Assembly: GCA_025062375.1 (NCBI GenBank)
Contig: JANXAG010000007.1
Location: forward strand, 1-64,000
Origin: Anaerolineae bacterium
GTDB taxonomy: Bacteria; Chloroflexota; Anaerolineae; SpSt-600
Direction of reading: 5' to 3'
DNA: 64,000 nucleotides
The translations under genes and the position numbers were made by a program. Positions 46,909 through 56,428 of this stretch are shown piece by piece. The notes under the pieces are model-generated. The model saw only the letters and a program-made list of their open reading frames with translations. It ran no database searches and was not told where the DNA came from. The stretch's first letter is position 1. The number at the start of each line of letters is the position of its first letter.

Positions 46909-49660
46909 CAATCGGTATTGCATCATTGGGAAAACGTTCTCCTCCAGCGGCCAGAGCTGGCAAACGTTCCATTGTCTGAGGGTTATAAAAACCAACATAA
47001 AGGGTATAAATCCCTTCTGATGCATCAGGGTGAACTGAGATCAAGTATTCGTCTATTATATATTCTCCCTTGACCCAGGTACTAGTAGGCCTTAAACCTC
47101 TAGCTGGTGGATTATCTTTCTGGCCCCATATTTTACCATCTTGACCCACGAGATGGGTAAAAACAGTATAATTCGCTTGTGGTTCGCCTATAGCTTGCCA
47201 GACAAGGGTTAAGAGAAAAGATTTACCAGCCTCAACTTGTAAAGCATTTAGTTTATAGCCTATAAGCTTGGCCACATTTTCCACCGTAGCTTCAGAAATG
47301 ATGATATCGGATGGTTTACGAAAGGAACGAGAGATGGGGTGAATTTTTACTTTGCCTAAAATCCACCCGAAACTTTCCCCTGTTCGTCTGTTTTTTATTT
47401 CTCCTTGGATTAAATATTTCCCAGGCTTTAAGCGCCCTGGCATTAAGAGACTAAAAGTGCTTCTTACCGGAACATTTATCCCGGCTTCTGCTGGCTTAAG
47501 GAACCCCTCACTTTGGGCTAAAACATCTCCTCGGTCGTTACGTAAATATAAACGCAGGGAAAACTCTTCATCTGTATGAGGCACCCAATAAAGAGTTAAA
47601 ATTAAAAACTGCCCTTGCAGTAATTCTTCGGGCCATCTATCAGCCCCTATCAAAGTAATTTTTGGAAAGTAAATGCCAAATTTAACAGCTGGATGAGGGA
47701 AAAACCCAGGTTCTACCTGAAATTCAGTCAATTTGATTTCAGTTTCACCCTGAATGCTAACGTTTCTGTCATAATCTGGCAAATAGAGGCTAAGCCATAA
47801 TTCATACTTTCCGGGCAATGTGCCCGGCGGTATCAAAAGACCATGGTGGTCTTTTATTAATTCCCCAGGATTCCACAAAACATAAGGGCAAGAACCGCTT
47901 TGTAGAGGACTTAACCTCTTTGCTACGAGATTGCCCTCTGAATCTTTTAAAGAAAGCACAACCAAGACTTCTGTTTCTGGCCTTTTTAATACTTCCCACT
48001 GAAATTCTAAACGGATACCCTGGCCACTTTTAAATGGAGATTTATCCATGCGAGCCTTTCTGAGGATGAGCAAGTCTTCAAAATTATATCCAAGGCCTAC
48101 GGAAATTGGTTTCTCCTGTTTGGACAAAGGCAAAAAGATCTGGATTTGCCCAGCTTTAATGGGTAATTGGTTAGCATCTTTTTCGGGAGAAAGCCAAGGT
48201 GGTAAGTATAAAGCAATAAAGGTGCTCTGAGGGAACCAAACTTTCATAACTGGAAAGGCATTCCTGTTAAGCCATTGCTCTATCTTCCCTTCTGGATCCA
48301 ATGCTGCAGGTGTATAGGGACCAAGCCACAATCGGGGATGTTTAGAAAAAATGTCCCGCAATTTTGCTTCTATTTGCTCTTCTGAAGGGAATTCCCATTC
48401 TCGTGGGATAAAACTGAGCTTTTCTGGCAATTTATAGATGGTTAGATTTTCCGAATTGAGGTAGTAATGAGCCAGAATGTCTGCCATTGGAAAGCTCAAT
48501 ACAACCGCATCTCCCGGGTAACTGTTATCAATAATAAAACGAGCGGCTTGACCGAAGGCTCCTTTAGGGAAAGTGTACACAGCTTTTAATCCATAAACGA
48601 GGTTCAGAAATAAGAGAATTCCGAAAATTATTCCCAACAATTTTTGCCTCTTGATTAACTTGCTGAAGCTTAGACTAACCAGAATAAGAAGGGCAGGTAG
48701 CACAAAGGCTAAGTGGCGCCCTCGTACCATTCCGTACAAAGGGACTAAACCTAAAATGGGAATAACTAACCAAAAGACAGATAAGGGTTGACCTATACTG
48801 ACAGATTTTAGCGCGATGAACCCTCCATATAAAACTAAAATCCATGTACTGCAAACAGCAATAATTGCCCATTGAGGTAGACTATCAAGCCGAAGTTTGG
48901 GCTCCCCTACAATAGTCAATTCAAGGGCAACTATACGGATTCGCTCCATTAGAGGTGTAGCTAACGCTGGGGCCTTAAGTTCTCTTATCAAGGTGCCTGT
49001 CAAGCTGGGGAAAGTTATTATGATTATGCTCAATAAAAGTAAGAAAGAAGTGATTATCGCCATTAGCTTGTAGCTCACATTGTAACCTTTGTGGTTTAAG
49101 TAAACAATCCACAATAAGTGAGCGATAAAAATCCACAGGAAAAAATAATGAACTAAAAATCCCAAGATAGCCACAATGATGTAAAACGCCATTCCAGCCA
49201 AAGGATTTCTTTCCGAAAAAGCCAGGAGTACCAAATTTATTACCAAACTTAGGGCTATTACAAGAGCGTACATGCGAACTTCCTGTGAAAGGGCAACAAG
49301 AGGTGAATAAAAGGTCATTAAAATTACAGTCAGTAAAGCTACTTTTTCGTCAACCAACCTTTTGAATAAAGGCCATGCTAAGGCTATGCTTAAAACTCCC
49401 CAAAACACGGAAGGGAAACGTAACAACCACTCACCCTTTCCCATCCATTTAATCCAAAAATGCAAAAAGATGTAAAACAAAGGGGGATGTTCGTATAAAG
49501 CAGTAGCGCTATATGTTAAAATTTTCTTTGGTGAAGAGAGACTGGCAATATAATAACTGGCCGCCTCGTCCACCCATAATTCAAAAGCTCCGAGTTTGTA
49601 AAGGCGTAAGGCAAAACTTATCAACAAAAAACCAAGCACAAAAAGTTTATAGCGCTTCAT
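46883..49660 (-). CDS. GT39-like (ArnT/PMT) membrane glycosyltransferase with C-terminal beta modules
   Basis: 925 residues from the ATG at 49660, after AGGA; a TTG at 49669 is possible but lacks a site. The N-terminal 410 residues have about 11 hydrophobic segments. The catalytic loop LWVDEAASYY near 30-39 carries the Asp-Glu pair, and EHPPLFYIFLHFW follows near 60-72, as in PMT_2 enzymes that use polyprenyl-phosphate sugars. The remaining part is extracytoplasmic, with three beta-sandwich repeats, the last containing TVFTHLVGQDGKIWGQ and PTSTWVKGEYIIDEY. Acceptor unknown. It is A/T-richer than most neighbours. Confidence 0.82.
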   Translation of the reverse strand: MKRYKLFVLGFLLISFALRLYKLGAFELWVDEAASYYIASLSSPKKILTYSATALYEHPPLFYIFLHFWIKWMGKGEWLLRFPSVFWGVLSIALAWPLFKRLVDEKVALLTVILMTFYSPLVALSQEVRMYALVIALSLVINLVLLAFSERNPLAGMAFYIIVAILGFLVHYFFLWIFIAHLLWIVYLNHKGYNVSYKLMAIITSFLLLLSIIIITFPSLTGTLIRELKAPALATPLMERIRIVALELTIVGEPKLRLDSLPQWAIIAVCSTWILVLYGGFIALKSVSIGQPLSVFWLVIPILGLVPLYGMVRGRHLAFVLPALLILVSLSFSKLIKRQKLLGIIFGILLFLNLVYGLKAVYTFPKGAFGQAARFIIDNSYPGDAVVLSFPMADILAHYYLNSENLTIYKLPEKLSFIPREWEFPSEEQIEAKLRDIFSKHPRLWLGPYTPAALDPEGKIEQWLNRNAFPVMKVWFPQSTFIALYLPPWLSPEKDANQLPIKAGQIQIFLPLSKQEKPISVGLGYNFEDLLILRKARMDKSPFKSGQGIRLEFQWEVLKRPETEVLVVLSLKDSEGNLVAKRLSPLQSGSCPYVLWNPGELIKDHHGLLIPPGTLPGKYELWLSLYLPDYDRNVSIQGETEIKLTEFQVEPGFFPHPAVKFGIYFPKITLIGADRWPEELLQGQFLILTLYWVPHTDEEFSLRLYLRNDRGDVLAQSEGFLKPAEAGINVPVRSTFSLLMPGRLKPGKYLIQGEIKNRRTGESFGWILGKVKIHPISRSFRKPSDIIISEATVENVAKLIGYKLNALQVEAGKSFLLTLVWQAIGEPQANYTVFTHLVGQDGKIWGQKDNPPARGLRPTSTWVKGEYIIDEYLISVHPDASEGIYTLYVGFYNPQTMERLPALAAGGERFPNDAIPIAKIKITRK

Positions 49661-49665
49661 TTCAA

Positions 49666-51888
49666 TCAATTCCTGTCTCTAATGGCGATTTCTAAAGCTT
49701 CCCCTGATTCTGCGCTGTTTAGGTTATACATGGCGAGATTCTTAAGGTCCGGCTTGAACCTATACAACCCCACCCGTATGCGCATTGGGGTTGATTGAGG
49801 TGGAAGGTGAATAAGGTGGCGGTCAGGTATTATTTCCCCAGGTTCCCAGCGGGTTGTGGGGGAAAAACTCTCCCCGGGAGGACCATCGTGTTGAGATATC
49901 TTTTGGCCTTCACGATCAAGAACGTGGACGAAAGCCGTTAGATTTTCTTCTATCGGCTTAAGGGCCATCCAATATAGGGTTGCTTCTGCCTTTTCCTTTT
50001 CTAACCTAAAATTTATTCCTAAAAGCGCTATTTTATCTTCAAAAATCACCTTTGTAGGTTTAGGGCTAACACATGTGGATTGGCGGAAATTTTGCCATCC
50101 CCAAAGGGCAAACCAGAGGATAACTAACAACGCAAGTCCAAAAAGTTGCCGGCGCAATCCCCCACGCCATAAAAGCAATAAAAGAAGCAATACCCCTGCT
50201 AAGGAGATCGCTTTCCCTATGGTTCTGGGCAACGTATCGCCAAACCATATCTTTACTTTGTGTTCTCCCGCAGGTATCGTTACCGTTATCAGGCCGAGCT
50301 CTGGGGAAGGTGTGACGGGAATTGGACGCCCATTAGCAGTTGCTCTCCATCCGGGGAACCAGAACTGGTGCCAGCGGATATAGGTCTCCTGAGAAGATTT
50401 AATAGTTAAAGTGAATTTCAGCGGGCAAACAGATTCCAGTTTTATTTCTTCAGGCCAATGATAAGATTCGGGCCACGGAGAAGGACCTTCTCGGGGCAAC
50501 CAGAACTCTTCTCTCGGAACCTTTACGGTAACCGGCAAATACTCCAGAAGCCATGGCCCTCCCCAAAGCCTAGCCCAAAGGGCTGTTTGGTAGTCGTATT
50601 GGGCCATAGAATGGAAATCCACTTCTTTTTCCCTAAGAACCGGTTTGCCTGTTTCAGGCCACGTTAGAGGTTCCCATTTTATTCCAGCAAGGGAAGTGAA
50701 GGCTAAAAACGCTAACACGAAGCTAAAAATTACTAACCTGACAGGTTTTGGAGCTCTAAGGCTTAGGAAGCTGGCCAAGGGAGCCACCAGAATGGCTCCA
50801 AAAAGCCCCACCATTGTCTGAAATCTCCAGGGGAATTGAAGAAAGGTAAGAGGTTTAAAATGGAGCCAGAGGAAGGAGGAAGCGGTAGTACTCATAAAAA
50901 CGGCAATGGCAACCGAAAAAACAGCCGTCATGAGTAAGATTTTTTTCTCTTTCGCGAAAGTGCGAAATCCAACCAGAGCTATAGTTAAGCCGCAAACTAT
51001 TAAGAAAATTTGCCAGGGGCTCAAAAGGTGCCGAGAGAGAGGGTATTTGTGAATCAATGATCTTGAAATTAATTCGAAGACAGGAAGCAGAAACTCCAAG
51101 GGCTCAGTGACTGAAGGGGCAACCTGGCCAGCTCTGATCCATTTGGTTTCGGTAAGAGCGGGGAGCCAGTAGAAGGCACTGAGGGTAAAGCCAAGGGTTG
51201 CACTGGCAGCGAGGAGAACGAAAGCTTTTATTCGACGGTAAGGTTGGGCCAGCACTGCCACTAAAGAGTAAATGAAAACAAAAGGCGCAAAAATGAAAGC
51301 CGAGAGGTTATGGGTCAGGATGAGGCCAGCTATCCCCAAGGCGAGGAAGGGCACAAGTTTCAGGGTGCTTTTTCTGGCTATTTTCTGTATAAGCAGAAGG
51401 ACTATGGGGAAGAAGACAAAGGCCAGGTGTTCCGCTAAGGCAGCTCTGATATAGGCGTTAGCTATATGGTAGGTGAAATAGGTGTAAACGGCTGCCACCC
51501 AAAGCCCCGCTTCTTCACCGAAGAGGTCCTCAGCCCAACGGTAAGCTGTAAAAGCCGCCAGGAGGAAAGATAAGCCAAAGGTGGCTTTGAGGGAATTTAT
51601 AAACCCAAGCCCAAGCCAGTGGAAAAAAACTACAAGGTAATAGCTTAGTGGGGCATAGAAATTGGTAACTGGATAGCCGTAAAAAAAACCTAGGTTTGGA
51701 AGCCACCGAGGGTATAATTCACCCCCGCGAAGAGCATAGTCCAGGTCAAAAGCCCGGAAAAGATGGTGGAATGGGTCGTGGGAGGCCCATAAACCTGGTT
51801 TAAAAAGGGGCAGAAGGGCGGGAAGGGTCAAAATTAAAAGTAAAAAAGGACCTGGAAATTTCCAGACCCTCTTAAGCCATACTTTCAT
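49666..51888 (-). CDS. large GT-C/YfhO-like membrane protein with C-terminal beta module
   Basis: 740 residues from the ATG at 51888, which overlaps the hppA stop as ATGA. About 13 hydrophobic segments lie in 1-430, with the opening loop LWASHDPFHHLFRAFDLDYAL. Two extracytoplasmic parts follow. The first resembles the YfhO tail (FWFPGWRATANGRPIPVTPS, then PAGEHKVKIWF). The second is the module shared with two other proteins here (TAFVHVLDREGQ, PTTRWEPGEIIPDRHLIHLP). Such proteins are usually polyprenyl-linked sugar transferases of envelope polymers. Substrate is unknown. The downstream gene begins six bases after its stop, so the two are coupled. Confidence 0.72.
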   Translation of the reverse strand: MKVWLKRVWKFPGPFLLLILTLPALLPLFKPGLWASHDPFHHLFRAFDLDYALRGGELYPRWLPNLGFFYGYPVTNFYAPLSYYLVVFFHWLGLGFINSLKATFGLSFLLAAFTAYRWAEDLFGEEAGLWVAAVYTYFTYHIANAYIRAALAEHLAFVFFPIVLLLIQKIARKSTLKLVPFLALGIAGLILTHNLSAFIFAPFVFIYSLVAVLAQPYRRIKAFVLLAASATLGFTLSAFYWLPALTETKWIRAGQVAPSVTEPLEFLLPVFELISRSLIHKYPLSRHLLSPWQIFLIVCGLTIALVGFRTFAKEKKILLMTAVFSVAIAVFMSTTASSFLWLHFKPLTFLQFPWRFQTMVGLFGAILVAPLASFLSLRAPKPVRLVIFSFVLAFLAFTSLAGIKWEPLTWPETGKPVLREKEVDFHSMAQYDYQTALWARLWGGPWLLEYLPVTVKVPREEFWLPREGPSPWPESYHWPEEIKLESVCPLKFTLTIKSSQETYIRWHQFWFPGWRATANGRPIPVTPSPELGLITVTIPAGEHKVKIWFGDTLPRTIGKAISLAGVLLLLLLLWRGGLRRQLFGLALLVILWFALWGWQNFRQSTCVSPKPTKVIFEDKIALLGINFRLEKEKAEATLYWMALKPIEENLTAFVHVLDREGQKISQHDGPPGESFSPTTRWEPGEIIPDRHLIHLPPQSTPMRIRVGLYRFKPDLKNLAMYNLNSAESGEALEIAIRDRN

Positions 51889-54071
51889 TCTTCTTCTGGC
51901 AGGAAGTGCGCTTCTTTCTTGCTGTACCATATAGCTATACCTACAACTATGAGGCACAGGGCCAGGAAGATGTAAATGGGCCATTTAGCCGAGGAGTGGG
52001 GAGAGTAAACCTTTACAATGATAGGGGCAATTATAACCGATACCAGGTTGACAACTTTTATCATGGGGTTGAGGGCCGGGCCTGAGGTGTCTTTGAGAGG
52101 ATCACCCACTGTATCGCCCACAACGCTGGCTTTGTGGGCTTCGGAACCTTTCCCGCCATAGAGGCCATCTTCTATTGTCTTTTTGGCATTATCCCAGGCT
52201 CCCCCAGCATTGGCCATGAAGACGGCCAGAAGCTGTCCCGTGAGGATTATGCCTGCCAGAAAGGCTCCTAAAGCCTCTTCCCTGAGGGCGAATCCAACAA
52301 TTACAGGAGAAAGGACCGCCAGAAGCCCAAGGCCTATGAGTTCGCGCTGAGCAGCCCGAGTGCAGATGGTGACAGCCTTGGCATAATCGGGTTTGATGAG
52401 GCCTTCCATGAGGCCTGGGATGCGGAACTGTCTTCGAACTTCAACTATTATTAAGGAAGCAGCCCTTGCCACCGCCCTTATTGTAAGAGAGCTGAATAAG
52501 AAGGGGATTGCTCCTCCTACAAGCAAGCCAATGAAAACTTCAGGTTTGACCACGTTTATAGCAAAGGCTTGGATTCCGGTCTCCTCGGTGAAAGACCCAA
52601 AGAGGCATACTGCTGCAATCACCGCCGACCCTATAGCAATTCCCTTTGTTATAGCCTTGGTGGTATTCCCGACAGCGTCCAGATGAGCCAGGATGTTACG
52701 GGCAGATGGTTCCAGCTGCACCATCTCACCAATACCGTTAGCATTGTCCGCTATAGGGCCGAAGGCATCCATCGATACATTGTTGCCTGTAAGAGTTAGC
52801 ATTCCTATGCCGGTGAGAGCTACACCGTAGAAAATGAGGGCCGGCTCCCCTCTAAAGATCAAAATAGAAGAGCCTATGGCAACGGCTATGACTAATATAG
52901 CCCACACTGTGCTTTCATACCCTGTGGCCAACCCCGTTAGGATAGTGGTTGCTGAGCCGGTGCGAGTAGAACGGGCTATCTCCTGCACGGGCGCAAACCT
53001 GGTGCCGGTAAAGTAATCCGTAAGGTAATTTATAACTACAGCCAGGATTATACCGGACAGAGTTGCCCAAAAGAGCCTGAGGTCATTAGCGTAGAACTTA
53101 GCCAGGAGGAAGAAACCTATTATAGAAGTGATGGCGGAAATGTTGTAGCCCCTCTTTATGGCATCCATAGCGTTCTCTTGCTCGCTGCGAGCATTGACAG
53201 CATAAGTCCCAATTATTGAGGACAGGACCCCAATGGCCCGCACCATTAGGGGGAATACAATCCATCGGTAATCGTGGAGGTTACCAAGATAGTGCATCAC
53301 TCCTATGCCCAGGATCATAGCTGAAACAATGGTAACCTCGTAAGATTCAAAGATATCAGCGGCCATCCCGGCGCAATCCCCGACGTTATCCCCCACCAGG
53401 TCTGCCACTACAGCCGCATTACGGGGGTCATCTTCCGGAACGCCCTGTTCAACTTTTCCCACAAGGTCTGCTCCAACATCGGCAGCTTTGGTGTAGATCC
53501 CGCCACCGACTCGCATGAAGAGAGCCAGCAAGGTTCCGCCGAAGCCAAAGCCCAAAAGCACATCTTTGGCGTGGATTCCATATATAAGGAATATTATGGT
53601 GCCTCCCAGAAGGCCGAGGCCGTCGGTGAGCATGCCTGTTATTGTCCCTGTGCGGTACGCTATCCGGAGTGCATCACCGAAAGATCGGCGGGCAGCTGCT
53701 GCTACCCTGACGTTCCCCTGCACAGCCATGCTCATTCCAACGTAGCCCACTGTTCCGGAGAAAGTCGCTCCAACAACGAAAGCAAGAGCTCGCCCAATGG
53801 ATATTTTCAGAGGTTCCCCAGCCAGATGGGCCGAAAAGAATAGAATTACAGCTAAAAGAACTATGAGCCAGAGGATAGTGCGAAACTGGGTATTGAGGTA
53901 AGCCTGTGCACCGCTGCGGATGGCCTCAGCCACTTCTTCCATGTCTTTTGTGCCCTTGGGCTCACGGAGGATTTGGCGTCCCAGCAAGAGGGCATACAGG
54001 AGGCCCACAATAGCTATCAGAAGAATGCTCCACACCCCGAAGATTTCGAATGCGCTGGCTCCCTCCAGCAC
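51885..54071 (-). CDS. hppA: proton-translocating membrane pyrophosphatase, K+-independent type
   Basis: 728 residues with about 16 hydrophobic segments. The substrate loop GADLVGKVEQGVPEDDPRN near 205-224 carries the catalytic acidic residues. GDNVGDCAGMAADIFESYE follows. GNTTKAITKG near 460 has Lys at the position that is Ala in K+-dependent enzymes, which marks the K+-independent H+-pumping class. It recovers energy from pyrophosphate as a proton gradient. The start is GTG after AGGAGG, with a consensus promoter just upstream. Confidence 0.94.
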   Translation of the reverse strand: MLEGASAFEIFGVWSILLIAIVGLLYALLLGRQILREPKGTKDMEEVAEAIRSGAQAYLNTQFRTILWLIVLLAVILFFSAHLAGEPLKISIGRALAFVVGATFSGTVGYVGMSMAVQGNVRVAAAARRSFGDALRIAYRTGTITGMLTDGLGLLGGTIIFLIYGIHAKDVLLGFGFGGTLLALFMRVGGGIYTKAADVGADLVGKVEQGVPEDDPRNAAVVADLVGDNVGDCAGMAADIFESYEVTIVSAMILGIGVMHYLGNLHDYRWIVFPLMVRAIGVLSSIIGTYAVNARSEQENAMDAIKRGYNISAITSIIGFFLLAKFYANDLRLFWATLSGIILAVVINYLTDYFTGTRFAPVQEIARSTRTGSATTILTGLATGYESTVWAILVIAVAIGSSILIFRGEPALIFYGVALTGIGMLTLTGNNVSMDAFGPIADNANGIGEMVQLEPSARNILAHLDAVGNTTKAITKGIAIGSAVIAAVCLFGSFTEETGIQAFAINVVKPEVFIGLLVGGAIPFLFSSLTIRAVARAASLIIVEVRRQFRIPGLMEGLIKPDYAKAVTICTRAAQRELIGLGLLAVLSPVIVGFALREEALGAFLAGIILTGQLLAVFMANAGGAWDNAKKTIEDGLYGGKGSEAHKASVVGDTVGDPLKDTSGPALNPMIKVVNLVSVIIAPIIVKVYSPHSSAKWPIYIFLALCLIVVGIAIWYSKKEAHFLPEEE

Positions 54072-54115
54072 TTTACACCTCCTAATTAAAAATTTTCGCC
54101 AAAAGGGGTAAAATT

Positions 54116-54144
54116 ATTCTAATCCTAATGCTTCATTCTGTCAA
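54116..54144 (-). promoter_or_regulatory. hppA: promoter of hppA
   Basis: On the minus strand TTGACA (54144-54139), 17 bases, TAGAAT (54121-54116), 45 bases before the GTG start. Confidence 0.7.
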
Positions 54145-54478
54145 ATGCGCCTAGTTCCTGCGCTGTGGGGAGTGCTACCAAGCGATGGCGCAATCTTGAA
54201 AAGGGCGATATCCAGCATGGCTTAGGAGATGAACCCGGTGGAGATAAGGAAAAAGTCCAATACCGCTAATGCGCCACGTCCGGGCACTCTTTTCCGGTAA
54301 TCCTCTGGTGAAAGAAGGCGTTCATGCTGGTTTGGCTGAGGGCTGTGAGGGGTGGATTGATACGGATGGCGACGGGCTTTTGGGCCCAGAATCTGCCTTG
54401 TCTTTGAAGATTAGGATAAAACTTTCCTCATGACTCAGGGGGCAAAGGGGAATTCCAGCAGCGAGCCTTCTGTATAAT

Positions 54479-54507
54479 TTGCCACGCACCAATGCCGAGC
54501 TTATAAT
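54479..54507 (+). promoter_or_regulatory. promoter of the YerB-like gene
   Basis: TTGCCA (54479-54484), 17 bases, TATAAT (54502-54507), about 87 bases before the ATG at 54595. Confidence 0.65.
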
Positions 54508-54594
54508 AAGCATAACCTTCGCTGCACTCCCTCTTTCTCCGTAGCCCTTTTATAGAAGATTACAGGGCTTTAAACCTCAACAGGAGGTGAAAGG

Positions 54595-55694
54595 ATGAAA
54601 AAGTTAGCAAGCTTTTTGGCTTTAGCGTTGTTCCTCACCTCTTGTTCTTTCTTAAGCCCGGCCCCCCCCCAACTCCCACCAAAACCCCAAAACCGATCCC
54701 AACCCAAACTTTAACTGTTGTCAAAGCAAATCTATTAAACCTAGAGACCCCCACACCGACCCCCACCCCCATTACCGAGTTCTGTCCTCTCACAGGGGAA
54801 CCAGTGGATAACCCGGAGAAAATTAACCGCAGGCCCCTGGCCGTAAAGATCGCCAACTCTCCAGAAGTAAGGCCTCAATCGGGCCTCTCTTTTGCGGATA
54901 TTGTCTTTGAGCATCTGGCTGAAGGGGGCTTGACCCGTTTTACCGCTATATTCCTCTGCAAAGAAGCTGAACGCATAGGCTCTATAAGAAGTGCCAGACT
55001 TATTGACCTGGAGATCCCTCTTTTCTACCAGGCTATTTTTGCTTACTCAGGAGCTTCGGGGGAAATAACCAGGATGCTGGATAATTGCGATTTCGCCCAG
55101 TATACTCTTTCGGAATGGCGCGGGGATCCTGGATTTTTCCGGATAAAGGAGCCAGGCAAAGCTTTTGAGCACACTCTTTTCACCAGCACCACTTCTCTCT
55201 GGAAAGTGGCGACTCAGAGAGGTATAAACCAGAAGGTGGATATAAATCACATGGTCTTTGCTAAAGATCCCCCGCCTCATGGCCTTCCGGCTAACGAAAT
55301 ATCAATCCCTTACCATCGCAAGTATTCGGATGTCTTTTACCGTTACGATCCCAGGAAAGAGGCTTACCTCCGCTTCATTGCAGGAGAGCCTCACCTCGAT
55401 GCCCTAACCGGCGAGCAGATTGCGGTGAAAAATGTGGTTATAGTTTACGTGCACCATGTGGAAACTTTAATAGTGGAAGATGTCCTAGGAGCTAAATCCG
55501 TCCAGATACAGCTATGGGGCCAGGGCAAAGCTCAGGTATGCCGGGATGGACGAGTTTACGATGCGATATGGAGCAGGCCATCCCGCCCCGACCCTCTGAA
55601 AATTCTGGATTACGGTGGGAATATATTTCCCTTTAAACCCGGGAACACTTGGTTTGAGCTCGTCCCGCTGGACATGGAGGTCAAAATTAAATGA
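54595..55694 (+). CDS. YerB/DUF3048-like lipoprotein, split by a frameshift in a run of nine C
   Basis: The ATG at 54595 follows AGGAGGTGAAAGG and begins a lipoprotein signal (MKKLASFLALALFLTSC). After G54661 come nine C, and this frame soon stops. The adjacent frame is open to 55694 and holds the mature protein: Pro-Thr spacer (PTPTKTPKPIPTQ), then a DUF3048 domain with PLAVKIANSPEVRPQSGLS and EHLAEGGLTRFTAIF, and RIGSIRSARLIDLEI. With ten C the two parts join into one lipoprotein of 366 residues. The open frame alone would start at a TTG (54642) with no ribosome site or signal. The tract may be a sequencing error, a real mutation, or a switch. Confidence 0.75.
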
Positions 55695-56218
55695 GTTTAA
55701 AAAAGGGCCTTATAGAGGTTTACACAGGCGATGGTAAAGGTAAAACAACGGCCGCTTTAGGTTTAGCCTTGAGAGCAGCAGGCCATGGCCTCAAGACCTG
55801 CATAATCCAGTTTATGAAAGGCTGGCCCAACTACGGGGAACTCAAATCAGTGGGAAATATACCCGAAATAACTCTGCGGCAGTTTGGAGGCCCCCATTTT
55901 GTGGATCGCAACAATCCCTCGCTGCAGGATATAGAAATGGCCCATGAGGCCCTGGAAGAAGCCCGCCGGGCGATGCTTTCGGGCCAGTATGACATAATAG
56001 TCCTGGATGAAATTAACGTAGCCCTGGACTTTGGCCTTTTATCGTTGGAGGAAGTAATAGCTCTTTTGGAGGAAAAGCCGGAAGGGGTTGAACTCATCCT
56101 CACAGGCCGCAATGCCCACCCCGAAATTATCAAACGGGCCCACCTTGTTACCGAGATGAAGGAGGTGAAACACCCCTATCGGGAAGGAATCGTTGCTCGC
56201 AAGGGGATTGATTATTAG
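55691..56218 (+). CDS. cobO: cob(I)yrinic acid a,c-diamide adenosyltransferase
   Basis: 175 residues. CobO/CobA/BtuR family P-loop enzyme, which adds the adenosyl group to cob(I)alamin precursors. Motifs: YTGDGKGKTTAALGLALRAAG near 11-31 holds the P-loop, then IIQFMKGWPNYGE near 38-50, VLDEINVALDFGLL near 105-118 and LILTGRNAHPEIIKRAHLVTEM. The start overlaps the preceding stop as ATGA. It may use corrinoids handled elsewhere, with metal brought by the CbiMQO system. Confidence 0.93.
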   Translation: MSLKKGLIEVYTGDGKGKTTAALGLALRAAGHGLKTCIIQFMKGWPNYGELKSVGNIPEITLRQFGGPHFVDRNNPSLQDIEMAHEALEEARRAMLSGQYDIIVLDEINVALDFGLLSLEEVIALLEEKPEGVELILTGRNAHPEIIKRAHLVTEMKEVKHPYREGIVARKGIDY

Positions 56219-56369
56219 TTCAGGGCTGAAAGAGGCAGCAGTCACCCTTTTATGGGGATACCGCCTGTGGCCTGTCAAACTTCTCATTAGAAACCTAGAA
56301 AGAGCAAGCTGTGAAGGGCCTCAGCTGGTGATTTGCCTTCTCAAGCCACTGGAAGCAATCTTCAGTTAC

Positions 56370-56398
56370 TTGGCTCGCTGGAAGTGTTGACTTATAAT
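56370..56398 (+). promoter_or_regulatory. promoter of the DHH gene
   Basis: TTGGCT (56370-56375), 17 bases, TATAAT (56393-56398), with the ATG at 56429 preceded by GAGAGGAGGGA. It sits in a 210-base gap after cobO. Confidence 0.65.
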
Positions 56399-56428
56399 AA
56401 ACTGGCTCTCTGGGAGAGGAGGGAAGAA

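Larger units (their letters stand above)
54072..54594. other. 523-base intergenic region, no supported gene
   Basis: It holds the divergent promoters of hppA (54116-54144, minus) and of the YerB-like gene (54479-54507, plus). Between 54150 and 54470 I see no gene. A minus frame of 63 codons at 54322-54513 has no ribosome site or known motif. Confidence 0.6.

Noticed and set aside
54322-54513. 63-codon minus frame in the hppA-YerB gap
   Set aside because: It overlaps the promoter of the YerB-like gene and has no site or motif.
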